From the NCBI GenBank assembly GCA_036380275.1, contig DASVFB010000049.1, positions 1 through 9,489 of the forward strand: 9,489 nt of DNA. Direction: 5' to 3'. A model generated the notes under the pieces. It did not search any database. It saw nothing but the letters and a program-made list of their open reading frames with translations, and was not told the DNA's origin. Both the position numbers and the translations under genes were made by a program. Of this stretch, positions 1 through 5,884 are shown piece by piece (within the stretch, counting starts at the first letter, position 1; each line of letters starts with the position of its first letter). This DNA comes from DASVFB01 sp036380275 (GTDB taxonomy: Bacteria > Actinomycetota > Thermoleophilia > Gaiellales > Gaiellaceae).

Positions 1-150
1 CTCGCGCCGTTCGATGTCAGGTGCGCGATCTGCTGCGCGACGTTCCAGTAGAGGTTGCGCGCGTTCGTGCTGGAGATGACCCGTCCGTTCAGCTCCACCT
101 CGAGCGGGACGTCGTATGCGAAGTTGTCGATCCGCAGGTAGTCGAGCGGC
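1..150 (-). repeat. Second (downstream) copy of a 285-base-period tandem duplication in fahA
   Basis: Bases 1-150 match bases 286-435 at a constant offset of 285, which is 95 codons, so the frame is kept. Bases 1-70 are identical to 286-355. Bases 71-150 differ from 356-435 at 13 of 80 positions (about 84% identity), with a sharp boundary between the two zones. Most changes are silent or conservative in protein (LRIENFAFDI against LRIDNFAYDV). Homology ends abruptly beyond base 150. The copy may continue left of the window. Confidence 0.95.
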
Positions 151-1070
151 TCGCCGCGGAGCACGACCTCGTCGCCGTCCTGGAGGAAGGGGCCTTCGTT
201 CCACGTCAGCTCGACGAGGCTGCCGCGCTCGCGCTCGCCGGCGCCTGAGATCGTCCCGGTCGCTAGCAGGTCGCCCGTGCGGAGGCTCGCGCCGTTCGAT
301 GTCAGGTGCGCGATCTGCTGCGCGACGTTCCAGTAGAGGTTGCGCGCGTTCGTGCGCGAGACGACCTCGCCGTTCAGCTCGACCTCGAGCGGGATGTCGA
401 AGGCGAAGTTCTCGATCCGGAGGTGGTCGAGCGGCACCGGGTCCTGCTCGACGCCCCGGACGGACGTGAGCTCGTCGAGCGTCGTAACCCACGGGGATAT
501 CGACGTCGCAAACGACTTGCCGAGGAACGGGCCGAGCGGCACGTACTCGAACGCCTGGATGTCGCGCGCGCTCCAGTCGTTGACGAGCACCGCACCGAAG
601 ACATGCCCGAGCGCGCGCTCGATCGGCACAGGCTCGCCGAGACGCGACGGTTTGCCGATCACGAAACCGAGCTCGAGCTCGAAGTCGAGCTTCTGCGACG
701 GGCCGAAGTCGCCGGCCTTGCGCTGCCCGTGCGGCCGGCGGATCTCGGTGCCGCCGACGACGACCGTCCCTGCACGGCCGTGGTAGCCGATCGGGAGGTG
801 GCGCCAGTTCGGCGTCAGCGGCTCCTGGTCCGGCCGGAACATCCGGCCGAGATTCGTCGCGTGCTCGAGCGACGAGTAGAAGTCCACATAGTCCGCGACC
901 GAAAACGGCAGTTGCCATTGCACCTCGGAGACAGGCACCTCCAGGCCATCTCCCAGGGACTGTCCCTGGGACAGGACCGAAACGCCCGGGCCCAGGTCGA
1001 TCACGGCGTCGCCTTCGACGCGGCCCACGTGCGGCTCGCCGCCATCGTGCGTGAAGACGCCCAGCTTCAC
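1..1070 (-). CDS. fahA: Fumarylacetoacetase, partial at the left edge, with an internal 95-residue tandem duplication
   Basis: This enzyme hydrolyses fumarylacetoacetate to fumarate and acetoacetate, the last step of tyrosine/homogentisate breakdown in the cytoplasm. I translated it by hand: GTG start at 1070, open to base 1 (356 full codons, no stop). Compared with the human enzyme from memory, the catalytic set is present: D63 (in DFYSS), H70, the ELE pair E131/E133, D165 (NDWSARD), K185 (LGKSF) and E287 (GSLVELTW). The start overlaps the stop of the upstream gene in GTGA, suggesting translational coupling. Two oddities stand out. The first metal-binding Asp is at 63 against about 126 in human, so the N-terminal domain is very short. 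Also, after DGDEVVLRG the usual glycine/tyrosine-rich tail (GDGYR-type) is missing, and the frame runs into a second copy of residues about 213-261. Family assignment is certain. Whether this is one long protein, a damaged gene or an assembly artefact cannot be settled here. Confidence 0.9.
   Translation of the reverse strand, partial: MKLGVFTHDGGEPHVGRVEGDAVIDLGPGVSVLSQGQSLGDGLEVPVSEVQWQLPFSVADYVDFYSSLEHATNLGRMFRPDQEPLTPNWRHLPIGYHGRAGTVVVGGTEIRRPHGQRKAGDFGPSQKLDFELELGFVIGKPSRLGEPVPIERALGHVFGAVLVNDWSARDIQAFEYVPLGPFLGKSFATSISPWVTTLDELTSVRGVEQDPVPLDHLRIENFAFDIPLEVELNGEVVSRTNARNLYWNVAQQIAHLTSNGASLRTGDLLATGTISGAGERERGSLVELTWNEGPFLQDGDEVVLRGEPLDYLRIDNFAYDVPLEVELNGRVISSTNARNLYWNVAQQIAHLTSNGA
286..435 (-). 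repeat. First (upstream) copy of the 285-base-period tandem duplication in fahA
   Basis: This copy lies where the family expects it, encoding about residues 213-261 of the fumarylacetoacetase. It covers the NLYWNVAQQIAHLTSNGA region that precedes the GDLLATGTISG motif. Bases 286-355 are identical to 1-70, and 356-435 are about 84% identical to 71-150. The segment between the copies (151-285) encodes the TGTISG and DGDEVVLRG motifs once. Confidence 0.95.
951..971. repeat. 21-base perfect palindrome inside the fahA coding region
   Basis: The left arm tcccagggac (951-960) and right arm gtccctggga (962-971) are exact reverse complements around a single central t (961). It is read in frame in the fumarylacetoacetase as LSQGQSLG, in the poorly conserved and unusually short N-terminal part. 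It has the same design as the palindrome at 8081-8103: arms of 10-11 bases, one central t, and a GAC/GTC core. That suggests a dispersed REP-like or mobile palindromic element rather than a gene-specific hairpin. Confidence 0.8.
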
Positions 1071-1660
1071 AGGATCCCGAGCGCCTTCAGCTCGCCGACG
1101 GGCTCGTCGAACGAGCACGAGCCGATCGACGCGAATAGCTCGCGGCGCACGCGCGCGCACACCTCGGCGTCCGCGGCGCGTCCCTTCACGCGGAACGACT
1201 CTGCGTCGAGCTCGATGTCGCGCGTTACGAGCATCTCCTCTTCGTCACCGAACACGCTTGCAGCGAGCAGGTTCAGGAAGCCGTGCTCGTCGCCGGTCGG
1301 CAACGCGTGGTGCAACCCGGCGGTCGCCTTGAAGCGCAGCCCCTCGTCGCGACAGCGGCGAACGAACTGGGCGACCTCGTCGACGGACGGGATGCGTGCA
1401 CCGCCGCATCGCAACTTCGTCTCGCCCTCGCGGTAAACGACGTCGCCCTGCCGCTCCTGCGGCCCGTCGACGACGGCGAGCGGCTCGGCATCGACGTCCT
1501 GACCCGCGCGCGCGACGAAGCAGTTCACCAACCATGCGTCGTCCGAGGCTCGGATGCGGCGCCACTCGGCGAGCGCGTCCTCGAGCGGCAGCTCGGCCGG
1601 CGGGAACACGCCCGCGTAGTCCCAGAGCCCCGCGAGCAGCGCGCGGCGCGCGTCAGAAAT
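1067..1660 (-). CDS. Conserved protein of unknown function between homogentisate dioxygenase and fumarylacetoacetase
   Basis: I do not know its function. From an ATT at 1660 it would have 197 residues. Recognisable blocks are ALLAGLWDYAGVFPPA (about 7-22), ETKLRCGG (80-87), FKATAGLHHALP (110-121), HGFLNLLAAS (126-135) and GSCSFDEPVGEL (180-191). I recall these blocks from a widespread uncharacterised bacterial family. K111, H117, H118 and H126 are candidate functional residues because they lie in the strongest blocks. There is no signal peptide or membrane segment. No ATG, GTG or TTG lies in frame near the expected N-terminus. The nearest in-frame ATG codons (1741, 1759) would overlap the dioxygenase gene by about 90-110 bases and add an arginine-rich stretch that looks like frame shadow. 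ATT at 1660 overlaps the dioxygenase stop by 8 bases and puts the first conserved block at the usual distance; CTG at 1639 is another option. Its place in the operon makes a role in homogentisate breakdown plausible but unproven. Confidence 0.75.
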   Translation of the reverse strand: MSDARRALLAGLWDYAGVFPPAELPLEDALAEWRRIRASDDAWLVNCFVARAGQDVDAEPLAVVDGPQERQGDVVYREGETKLRCGGARIPSVDEVAQFVRRCRDEGLRFKATAGLHHALPTGDEHGFLNLLAASVFGDEEEMLVTRDIELDAESFRVKGRAADAEVCARVRRELFASIGSCSFDEPVGELKALGIL

Positions 1661-2861
1661 GGCTCGTGACGCCCGCGGGATCCTCGTCGGCGGTGCCGAC
1701 CGGCGCCGGGTCCTCGAACCACGAGTGCCAGTACTTGCCATCGTCGAGCTTCTCCGCAAGCTTCGTCAAGCGCAGCGGATGGAACGTGTCGCACATCACG
1801 GCGAGCTCGTGCGTCTCCGTCATGCCGATCGACTTCTCCGCAAGCCCCGGCGCCGGCCCGTGCGGAATCCCCGACGGATGCAGCGTCACCGAACCGATCT
1901 CGATTGCCTTCCGCGACGCGAAGTTGCCGTCGACGTAATAGATCATCTCCTCGCTGTTCAGGTTCGAGTGGTGATACGGGATCGGGATCGCCAGCGGATC
2001 GAAGTCGAGCTTGCGCGGACAGAACGAGCAGATGACGAAGTTCTGCCCCTGGAACGTCTGGTGCGACGGCGGCGGCATGTGGATGCGCCCGGTGATCGGC
2101 TCGAAGTCGTGGATCGAGAACGTCCACGGGTAGACGTAGCCGTCCCAGCCCACGACGTCGAACGGGTGGTAGTCGAGGACGTACGTCTGATAACCGCCGC
2201 GCACGCGCACCTTGACGTGGAACTCGCCGCGCTCGCGGTGCGTGTTGAGCCCGGTCGGTGGATGGATGTCGCGGTGGTAGTACGGCGCGTGCTCGAGCAG
2301 TTGCCCGTACTCGTTGCGGTAGCGACGCGGGATCTCGATCAGGCCGGGTGATTCGAAGACAACGTAGCGCTGCTCGCTGTCGTCCGGCACGAAGCGGTAT
2401 GTGGTACCGCGCGGGATCACGACGTAGTCGCCCGGCTTGTACGGCAGTTCGCCGAAGATCGACTCGACCGCCCCCGCGCCCTCGTGGACGAAGATCACCT
2501 CGTCGCCCTCGCCGTTGCGGAAGAAACCGTCCATGATCTCGGTCGGGCGGCAGAGCGAGATCTCGACATCGTTGTTCCACATCAACAGCTGCCGGCCGGT
2601 GAGCGCATCCCCGCCCGAGTCGACGTCCCACGTCTTCAGATGCAGCGGCTTATGCTGACCCGGCACCCACTCCTTGCGCTCGATCGGCTCGAAATCGCCG
2701 AGCTTCTCGACACGACACGGCGACGTGAGGTGGTAGAGGATCGACTCGTTCCCCGAGAAGCCCTCGAGTCCCATGACCTCCTCGGTGAGCAGCGTGCCGT
2801 TGTCGCGGAACTGGATGTGGCGCTTCCGCGGGACTTCGCCGAGGCGCTGGTAGAACGGCAT
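1653..2861 (-). CDS. hmgA: Homogentisate 1,2-dioxygenase
   Basis: This is a non-haem Fe(II) cupin-fold dioxygenase that opens the homogentisate ring to maleylacetoacetate, in the central step of tyrosine and phenylalanine catabolism. The 402-residue product is of normal length. The iron ligands are visible as H298 and E304 (IPYHHSNLNSEEM) and H334 (HPSGIPHGP). The spacings of 6 and 36 residues equal those of human H335, E341 and H371. Other family blocks include GNESILYHLTSPCR, EVIFVHEGAG (121-130), YVVIPRGTTYRF (146-157) and PFDVVGWDGYVYPWTFSIHDFEPITGRIH. The ATG at 2861 fits the family N-terminus. No Shine-Dalgarno is visible. The gene begins 9 bases after the marR stop, so it may be coupled to marR or served by its own leaderless promoter. 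Its end overlaps the next gene. I am confident in this call. Confidence 0.97.
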   Translation of the reverse strand: MPFYQRLGEVPRKRHIQFRDNGTLLTEEVMGLEGFSGNESILYHLTSPCRVEKLGDFEPIERKEWVPGQHKPLHLKTWDVDSGGDALTGRQLLMWNNDVEISLCRPTEIMDGFFRNGEGDEVIFVHEGAGAVESIFGELPYKPGDYVVIPRGTTYRFVPDDSEQRYVVFESPGLIEIPRRYRNEYGQLLEHAPYYHRDIHPPTGLNTHRERGEFHVKVRVRGGYQTYVLDYHPFDVVGWDGYVYPWTFSIHDFEPITGRIHMPPPSHQTFQGQNFVICSFCPRKLDFDPLAIPIPYHHSNLNSEEMIYYVDGNFASRKAIEIGSVTLHPSGIPHGPAPGLAEKSIGMTETHELAVMCDTFHPLRLTKLAEKLDDGKYWHSWFEDPAPVGTADEDPAGVTSHF

Positions 2862-2873
2862 GACGGGAGTTTA
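2862..2873 (-). promoter_or_regulatory. Candidate leaderless promoter -10 box for hmgA
   Basis: On the minus strand TAAACT (2873-2868) is followed by exactly six bases and then the ATG of hmgA. This fits the TANNNT -10 consensus seen ahead of leaderless actinobacterial transcripts. The box overlaps the TAA stop of marR. No -35 match is visible. The same layout occurs at two other gene starts in this window, which raises the chance that it is real. Confidence 0.35.
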
Positions 2874-3338
2874 GTCGGCGCTTTCAGCCTCGGGCTTCGG
2901 CTCGAGCCGCTCGAGGAAGTCGCACAAACTGGCGAGCTCGTCCTCGTTGAAGCGCTCGCCGAACAGCGCGCAGATGCTCGCGACGTGGTCGTCCGTGGAG
3001 CTCTTGAGCTTCCGTCGGCCGGCGTCGGTCAGTTTCGCGTAGCTGACGCGCGCGTCGGTGTCGCAGGCGGCCTTCTCGACGTACCCGTGGCGCTGCAGCC
3101 CGTCGAGCAGGCGCGTGATTCCCGACGGCGTGAGCAGCACCTGCTGTGCCAGGTCGACGCGCCGCATCATCCGGTCGGGTGCACGCGCGAGGCGCAGAAG
3201 CACCTCGTAATCGTTGATCGTGAGCCCGTGATCGGCGACAAGCTCACGGTCGAGTCCACGGACAACGGAAGCGTGAGCCCGGATAAGGCTGACAAATGCC
3301 TGCACCTCGCGACTTTCCAGAGACGTCTGCGCGCTCAC
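2871..3338 (-). CDS. MarR-family transcriptional regulator
   Basis: This is a winged-helix DNA-binding regulator of 155 residues with a GTG start at 3338, the usual MarR length. The core runs from GLTINDYEVLLRLARAP through the recognition-helix block TPSGITRLLDGLQRHGYVEK to the wing (DTDARVSYAKLTDAGRRKL). The family typically forms dimers, represses its own promoter and often responds to phenolic ligands. An open frame extends to 3455, but it would overlap the divergent exporter gene and add about 39 unrelated residues, so I take GTG 3338. That start is also six bases from a -10-like TACAGT. The gene is first in the minus-strand operon, 9 bases before hmgA, and divergent from an ABC exporter. 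It probably controls both sides, with homogentisate, a related phenol or an exporter substrate as ligand. This is inferred from position, not seen in sequence. Confidence 0.92.
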   Translation of the reverse strand: MSAQTSLESREVQAFVSLIRAHASVVRGLDRELVADHGLTINDYEVLLRLARAPDRMMRRVDLAQQVLLTPSGITRLLDGLQRHGYVEKAACDTDARVSYAKLTDAGRRKLKSSTDDHVASICALFGERFNEDELASLCDFLERLEPKPEAESAD

Positions 3339-3350
3339 ATGGTCACTGTA
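3339..3350 (-). promoter_or_regulatory. Candidate leaderless promoter -10 box for marR
   Basis: On the minus strand TACAGT (3350-3345) is followed by gaccat and then the GTG of marR. The box matches TANNNT, and the six-base gap places the transcription start at or next to the start codon. No convincing -35 or Shine-Dalgarno is present. It overlaps the inverted repeat at 3344-3353, as expected for an autoregulated gene. Confidence 0.4.
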
Positions 3351-3353
3351 GTG
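3344..3353. promoter_or_regulatory. Candidate MarR operator half-site pair
   Basis: cact (3344-3347) and agtg (3350-3353) form a short inverted repeat around gt, inside the 40-base region between marR and the exporter. It covers the -10-like box of marR and lies where the -35 of the exporter promoter would be, so a bound dimer could block both. Four-base arms are weak evidence. Position is the main argument. Confidence 0.3.
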
Positions 3354-3366
3354 CGATTCCCGGCGG

Positions 3367-3378
3367 TAGCCTAGAAAT
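3367..3378 (+). promoter_or_regulatory. Candidate leaderless promoter -10 box for the ABC exporter operon
   Basis: TAGCCT (3367-3372) is followed by agaaat and then the GTG at 3379. This is the same TANNNT, six bases, start-codon layout as marR on the other strand. The two predicted transcription starts are only 41 bases apart, back to back, so each polymerase footprint would cover the other promoter. No Shine-Dalgarno lies next to the GTG. Confidence 0.4.
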
Positions 3379-4338
3379 GTGGCGGACGAACACGGAATCG
3401 AGGTGTGGGACATTGTCCGCACCTTCAAGGACGTCAAGGCGGTGCAGGGCATCAACCTGCGCGTCGAGCCCGGGGAGATCTACGGCTTTCTCGGGCCGAA
3501 CGGCGCCGGCAAGTCGACGACGATCCACATGCTGACGACGCTGCTCCCACCGACGTCGGGAACGGCGTTCGTCGCCGGGCACGACATCGTCAAGGAGGGC
3601 CCGCAGGTGCGCGCCGCAATCGGCGCCGCACTGCAGGAGGCTGCGCTGGATCCGTACCTGACCGCGCGCGAGCACCTGCGCCTGCAGAGCGGGCTGCACG
3701 GGCTACGCAAGGCGGAGCGCGAGGAGCGGAGCGGCGAGCTCCTCACGCGGGTCGGGCTGACGGGTGCCGCGGACCGCAAGGTTCAGACGTACTCCGGCGG
3801 CATGAAGCGGCGCCTGGACCTCGCGCTGGCACTCGTGCACAAGCCGCGGATCCTCTTCCTCGACGAGCCGACGACGGGACTCGATCCGCAGAGCCGCAGC
3901 GCGCTCTGGACCGAGGTGGGACGCCTCGCCAAGGAGGAGGGCGTGACCGTCTTCCTGACGACGCAGTACCTCGAGGAGGCGGACGTGCTCGCCGACCGCG
4001 TGGGGATCATCGACCACGGAAGGATCGTGGCCGAGGGAACGCCGAAGGCGTTGAAAGCGGAGATCGGCCGGCCGACCGTCGAGGCGACGCCGGGCGACCC
4101 CTCGCAGGTCGGAAGCGTCGCGGCCGTTCTGGAGCACTTCGGCGAGCCGATGCCTGCCTCGCCGGGCGCGATCGCCGTGATGCTGAACGGCAAGGGTGAT
4201 CTCACGGACGTCCTGCGGGCGCTCGACCATGCGGGGCTCCGCGTCGACGACCTGCGGCTGCACGCGCCGTCGCTTGACGACGTCTTCCTCGCGAAGACCG
4301 GTCGCAAGCTCGAAGGCGACGACCCCGAAGACGCGTGA
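3379..4338 (+). CDS. ABC-2 exporter ATPase subunit, DrrA-like
   Basis: This is the nucleotide-binding subunit of an ABC exporter that powers the two permeases encoded just downstream. The 319-residue product has a Walker A motif GPNGAGKST (39-47), Q-loop Q86, signature YSGGM (138-142), Walker B RILFLDEP (157-164) with catalytic E163, and the D-loop TTGLDP. The block LTTQYLEEADVLADRVGIIDHG has Q196 where most ABC ATPases have the H-loop histidine, which is usual in the daunorubicin-resistance DrrA group. A C-terminal extension (about 230-319) ending in SLDDVFLAKTGRKL is also typical of that group. The GTG start at 3379 gives the family N-terminus and is set by the leaderless-type layout upstream. 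The gene overlaps the next one in GTGA. Divergent MarR control suggests export of a drug or phenolic compound, but the substrate cannot be read from sequence. Confidence 0.95.
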   Translation: MADEHGIEVWDIVRTFKDVKAVQGINLRVEPGEIYGFLGPNGAGKSTTIHMLTTLLPPTSGTAFVAGHDIVKEGPQVRAAIGAALQEAALDPYLTAREHLRLQSGLHGLRKAEREERSGELLTRVGLTGAADRKVQTYSGGMKRRLDLALALVHKPRILFLDEPTTGLDPQSRSALWTEVGRLAKEEGVTVFLTTQYLEEADVLADRVGIIDHGRIVAEGTPKALKAEIGRPTVEATPGDPSQVGSVAAVLEHFGEPMPASPGAIAVMLNGKGDLTDVLRALDHAGLRVDDLRLHAPSLDDVFLAKTGRKLEGDDPEDA

Positions 4339-5111
4339 ATCTGGCGGTTCAAGACGTCGGGCTGATCGCCTCGCGCTCAGTTCGCCGAACCGTGAGACAG
4401 CCTGCGAATGTCATCGCGCCGCTCACTTTCCCGATTCTCCTCCTGGCGATCAACTCCAGCGGCCTGCGTGCGGCGACGCACATCCCCGGCTTCCCGACCG
4501 ACTCGTTCGTCGCCTTCTTTCTGCCCTTCGCGTTCATCCAGGGGGCACTCTTCGCCGCGATGACCGCCGGCACGGACCTTGCCCGCGACATCGACACCGG
4601 CTTCCTCAACCGACTGGCGTTGACGCCTTTGCGCAGCTTCGGGCTGCTCGCCGGCCAGCTCGGCGGCGCGATGGCTCAGACGTTCGCCCAGGCGCTCGTC
4701 TATCTGTGCGTGGGACTCCTGCTCGGCGTGCGCTTCGCCACCGGCCCGCAGGGCGTCGTCGTCCTCATCCTGCTGGCGCTGACGATCGGCGCGGCCTGGG
4801 GCGCAGTCGGCATCTGGATCGCGCTCAAAACGGGCTCGGGCGAGGCTGTCCAGTCGCAGTTCCCCATCCTCTTCTTCTTCATCATCATCTCGTCGATGAA
4901 CCTGCCGCGAAACCTGATCGAGGCGGAATGGTTTCGCACGGTTGCCACCCTCAATCCGGTCTCGTACATGATCGAGGGACTGCGCAGCCTCATCATCGAG
5001 GGCTGGAACACCGAGGCCCTTGTGCTCGGCTTCGGCTTCGCGATCCTTTCGATCACGATCGCGATGGCGCTCGCGGCCGTGGAGCTCCGCAAGCGGATGG
5101 CGCGGACATGA
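4335..5111 (+). CDS. ABC-2 type permease, first subunit
   Basis: This is an integral membrane subunit of the DrrB type with 258 residues. About six hydrophobic segments are visible, near residues 24-40, 56-77, 108-133, 139-164, 175-188 and 227-250. Family marks are HIPGFPTDSF, the DLARDIDTGFLNRLALTPL loop, and LNPVSYMIEGLRSLIIEG before the last helix. The GTG start at 4335 overlaps the ATPase stop by four bases, and its own stop overlaps the next start in ATGA, so the three genes are almost surely co-translated. It resembles the second permease in layout and motifs but is clearly a different sequence, suggesting a heterodimeric channel. Confidence 0.93.
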   Translation: MNLAVQDVGLIASRSVRRTVRQPANVIAPLTFPILLLAINSSGLRAATHIPGFPTDSFVAFFLPFAFIQGALFAAMTAGTDLARDIDTGFLNRLALTPLRSFGLLAGQLGGAMAQTFAQALVYLCVGLLLGVRFATGPQGVVVLILLALTIGAAWGAVGIWIALKTGSGEAVQSQFPILFFFIIISSMNLPRNLIEAEWFRTVATLNPVSYMIEGLRSLIIEGWNTEALVLGFGFAILSITIAMALAAVELRKRMART

Positions 5112-5884
5112 GCCGCGGCACGTCCGTGACGGTCGCGCTCGCGCTCGCGCGGCGGCAGATGACGATCCTGCTCAAGAACCCCTCGCTGTTCCTGCCGCCG
5201 CTGCTGTTCCCGCTCATGAACTTCATGGCGTTCGCCGGCGGGCTCTCGCGCCTGCGCCACATTCCCGGCTTCAATTTCCCGACCGGCTACACGTCGTTTG
5301 TGTTCGTGTTCGTGCTGCTGCAGTCTGCGGCCTTCGGCGGCGTGTTCACCGGCTTCGGGATCGCGCGCGACTTCGAGCGCGGCTTCGCACGTCGCTTGCT
5401 CATCGCCTCAAAGCACCGCAGCGGCATCGTCTGGGGCTACGCGGTCGCGTCGCTGTTCCGCTGGAGCACCGTCGCGGTGATGCTGACCATCGTGGCGCTG
5501 ATCGCGCACATGCAAGTCGGCGGCGACGGCGTCGATCTATTCGGCCTGTACGCCCTCGCCGTCATCGTGAACGTCTGCGGCCTGCTCTGGGCGTGCGGCG
5601 TCGCGATGCGCTTTCGCTCTGTTCAGGCGGGGCCGCTGATGCAGACGCCGATCTTCATTCTGCTCTTTCTCTCCCCTGTGTACGTGCCGCTGCCGCTTCT
5701 TCAGGGATGGATCCATGTCGTGGCGAAGCTGAATCCGATCACCTACATCCTCACGTCCGGACGCGGCTTCATCTCGGGCGAGCCGATCGACGTGGCGCTC
5801 GGCTTCGCGATCGCATTCGGCCTCTTCGCCGCTCTCGCTTCGTGGGCGCTCCGCGGGCTCAAGCGCGCTGAACAGATCGTCTAG
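5108..5884 (+). CDS. ABC-2 type permease, second subunit
   Basis: This is the second membrane subunit, also 258 residues, starting at the ATG at 5108 that overlaps the first permease stop. Hydrophobic segments lie near residues 27-44, 60-84, 111-134, 144-167, 176-198 and 227-248. HIPGFNFPTG (51-60), ARDFERGFARRLL (86-98) and LNPITYILTSGRGFISGE (208-225) parallel the motifs of the first permease, so the pair probably arose by duplication. The open frame extends far upstream to 4196, but that part is out of frame with two real genes and is not coding. The stop sits in CTAG, which also supplies the stop of the convergent DUF1385 gene. There is no terminator hairpin between them. Confidence 0.93.
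   Translation: MSRGTSVTVALALARRQMTILLKNPSLFLPPLLFPLMNFMAFAGGLSRLRHIPGFNFPTGYTSFVFVFVLLQSAAFGGVFTGFGIARDFERGFARRLLIASKHRSGIVWGYAVASLFRWSTVAVMLTIVALIAHMQVGGDGVDLFGLYALAVIVNVCGLLWACGVAMRFRSVQAGPLMQTPIFILLFLSPVYVPLPLLQGWIHVVAKLNPITYILTSGRGFISGEPIDVALGFAIAFGLFAALASWALRGLKRAEQIV
5881..5884. other. Convergent genes sharing stop codons in CTAG
   Basis: The palindrome CTAG contains the TAG stop of the plus-strand permease (5882-5884) and the TAG stop of the minus-strand DUF1385 gene (5881-5883). The genes therefore overlap tail to tail with no space for a terminator, so each transcript must run into the other gene as antisense RNA unless stopped by Rho. Confidence 0.9.

Noticed and set aside
1..435. 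CRISPR-like or satellite repeat
   Set aside because: There are only two copies, 285 bases apart, and both are coding parts of one enzyme.
306..1436. Long plus-strand open frame (376 codons) opposite fumarylacetoacetase and the unknown gene
   Set aside because: It is Arg/Glu/Val-rich with no recognisable domain and lies antisense to well-supported genes; long antisense frames are normal at this GC content.
1525..2631. Minus-strand open frame (368 codons) overlapping hmgA in another frame
   Set aside because: Arg-rich shadow frame; hmgA in the correct frame has all its iron ligands.
2484..3374. Plus-strand open frame (296 codons) opposite hmgA and marR
   Set aside because: Antisense to two clear genes with conserved motifs; the composition looks like the mirror of those codons.
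3339..3455. N-terminal extension of the MarR protein
   Set aside because: It would overlap the divergent ATPase gene and the shared promoter region and exceed the normal family length.
4196..5107. Upstream extension of the second permease frame (would make a 562-residue protein)
   Set aside because: It overlaps the ATPase and first permease in another frame, is Arg/His-rich, and the ATGA overlap at 5108 gives the natural start.
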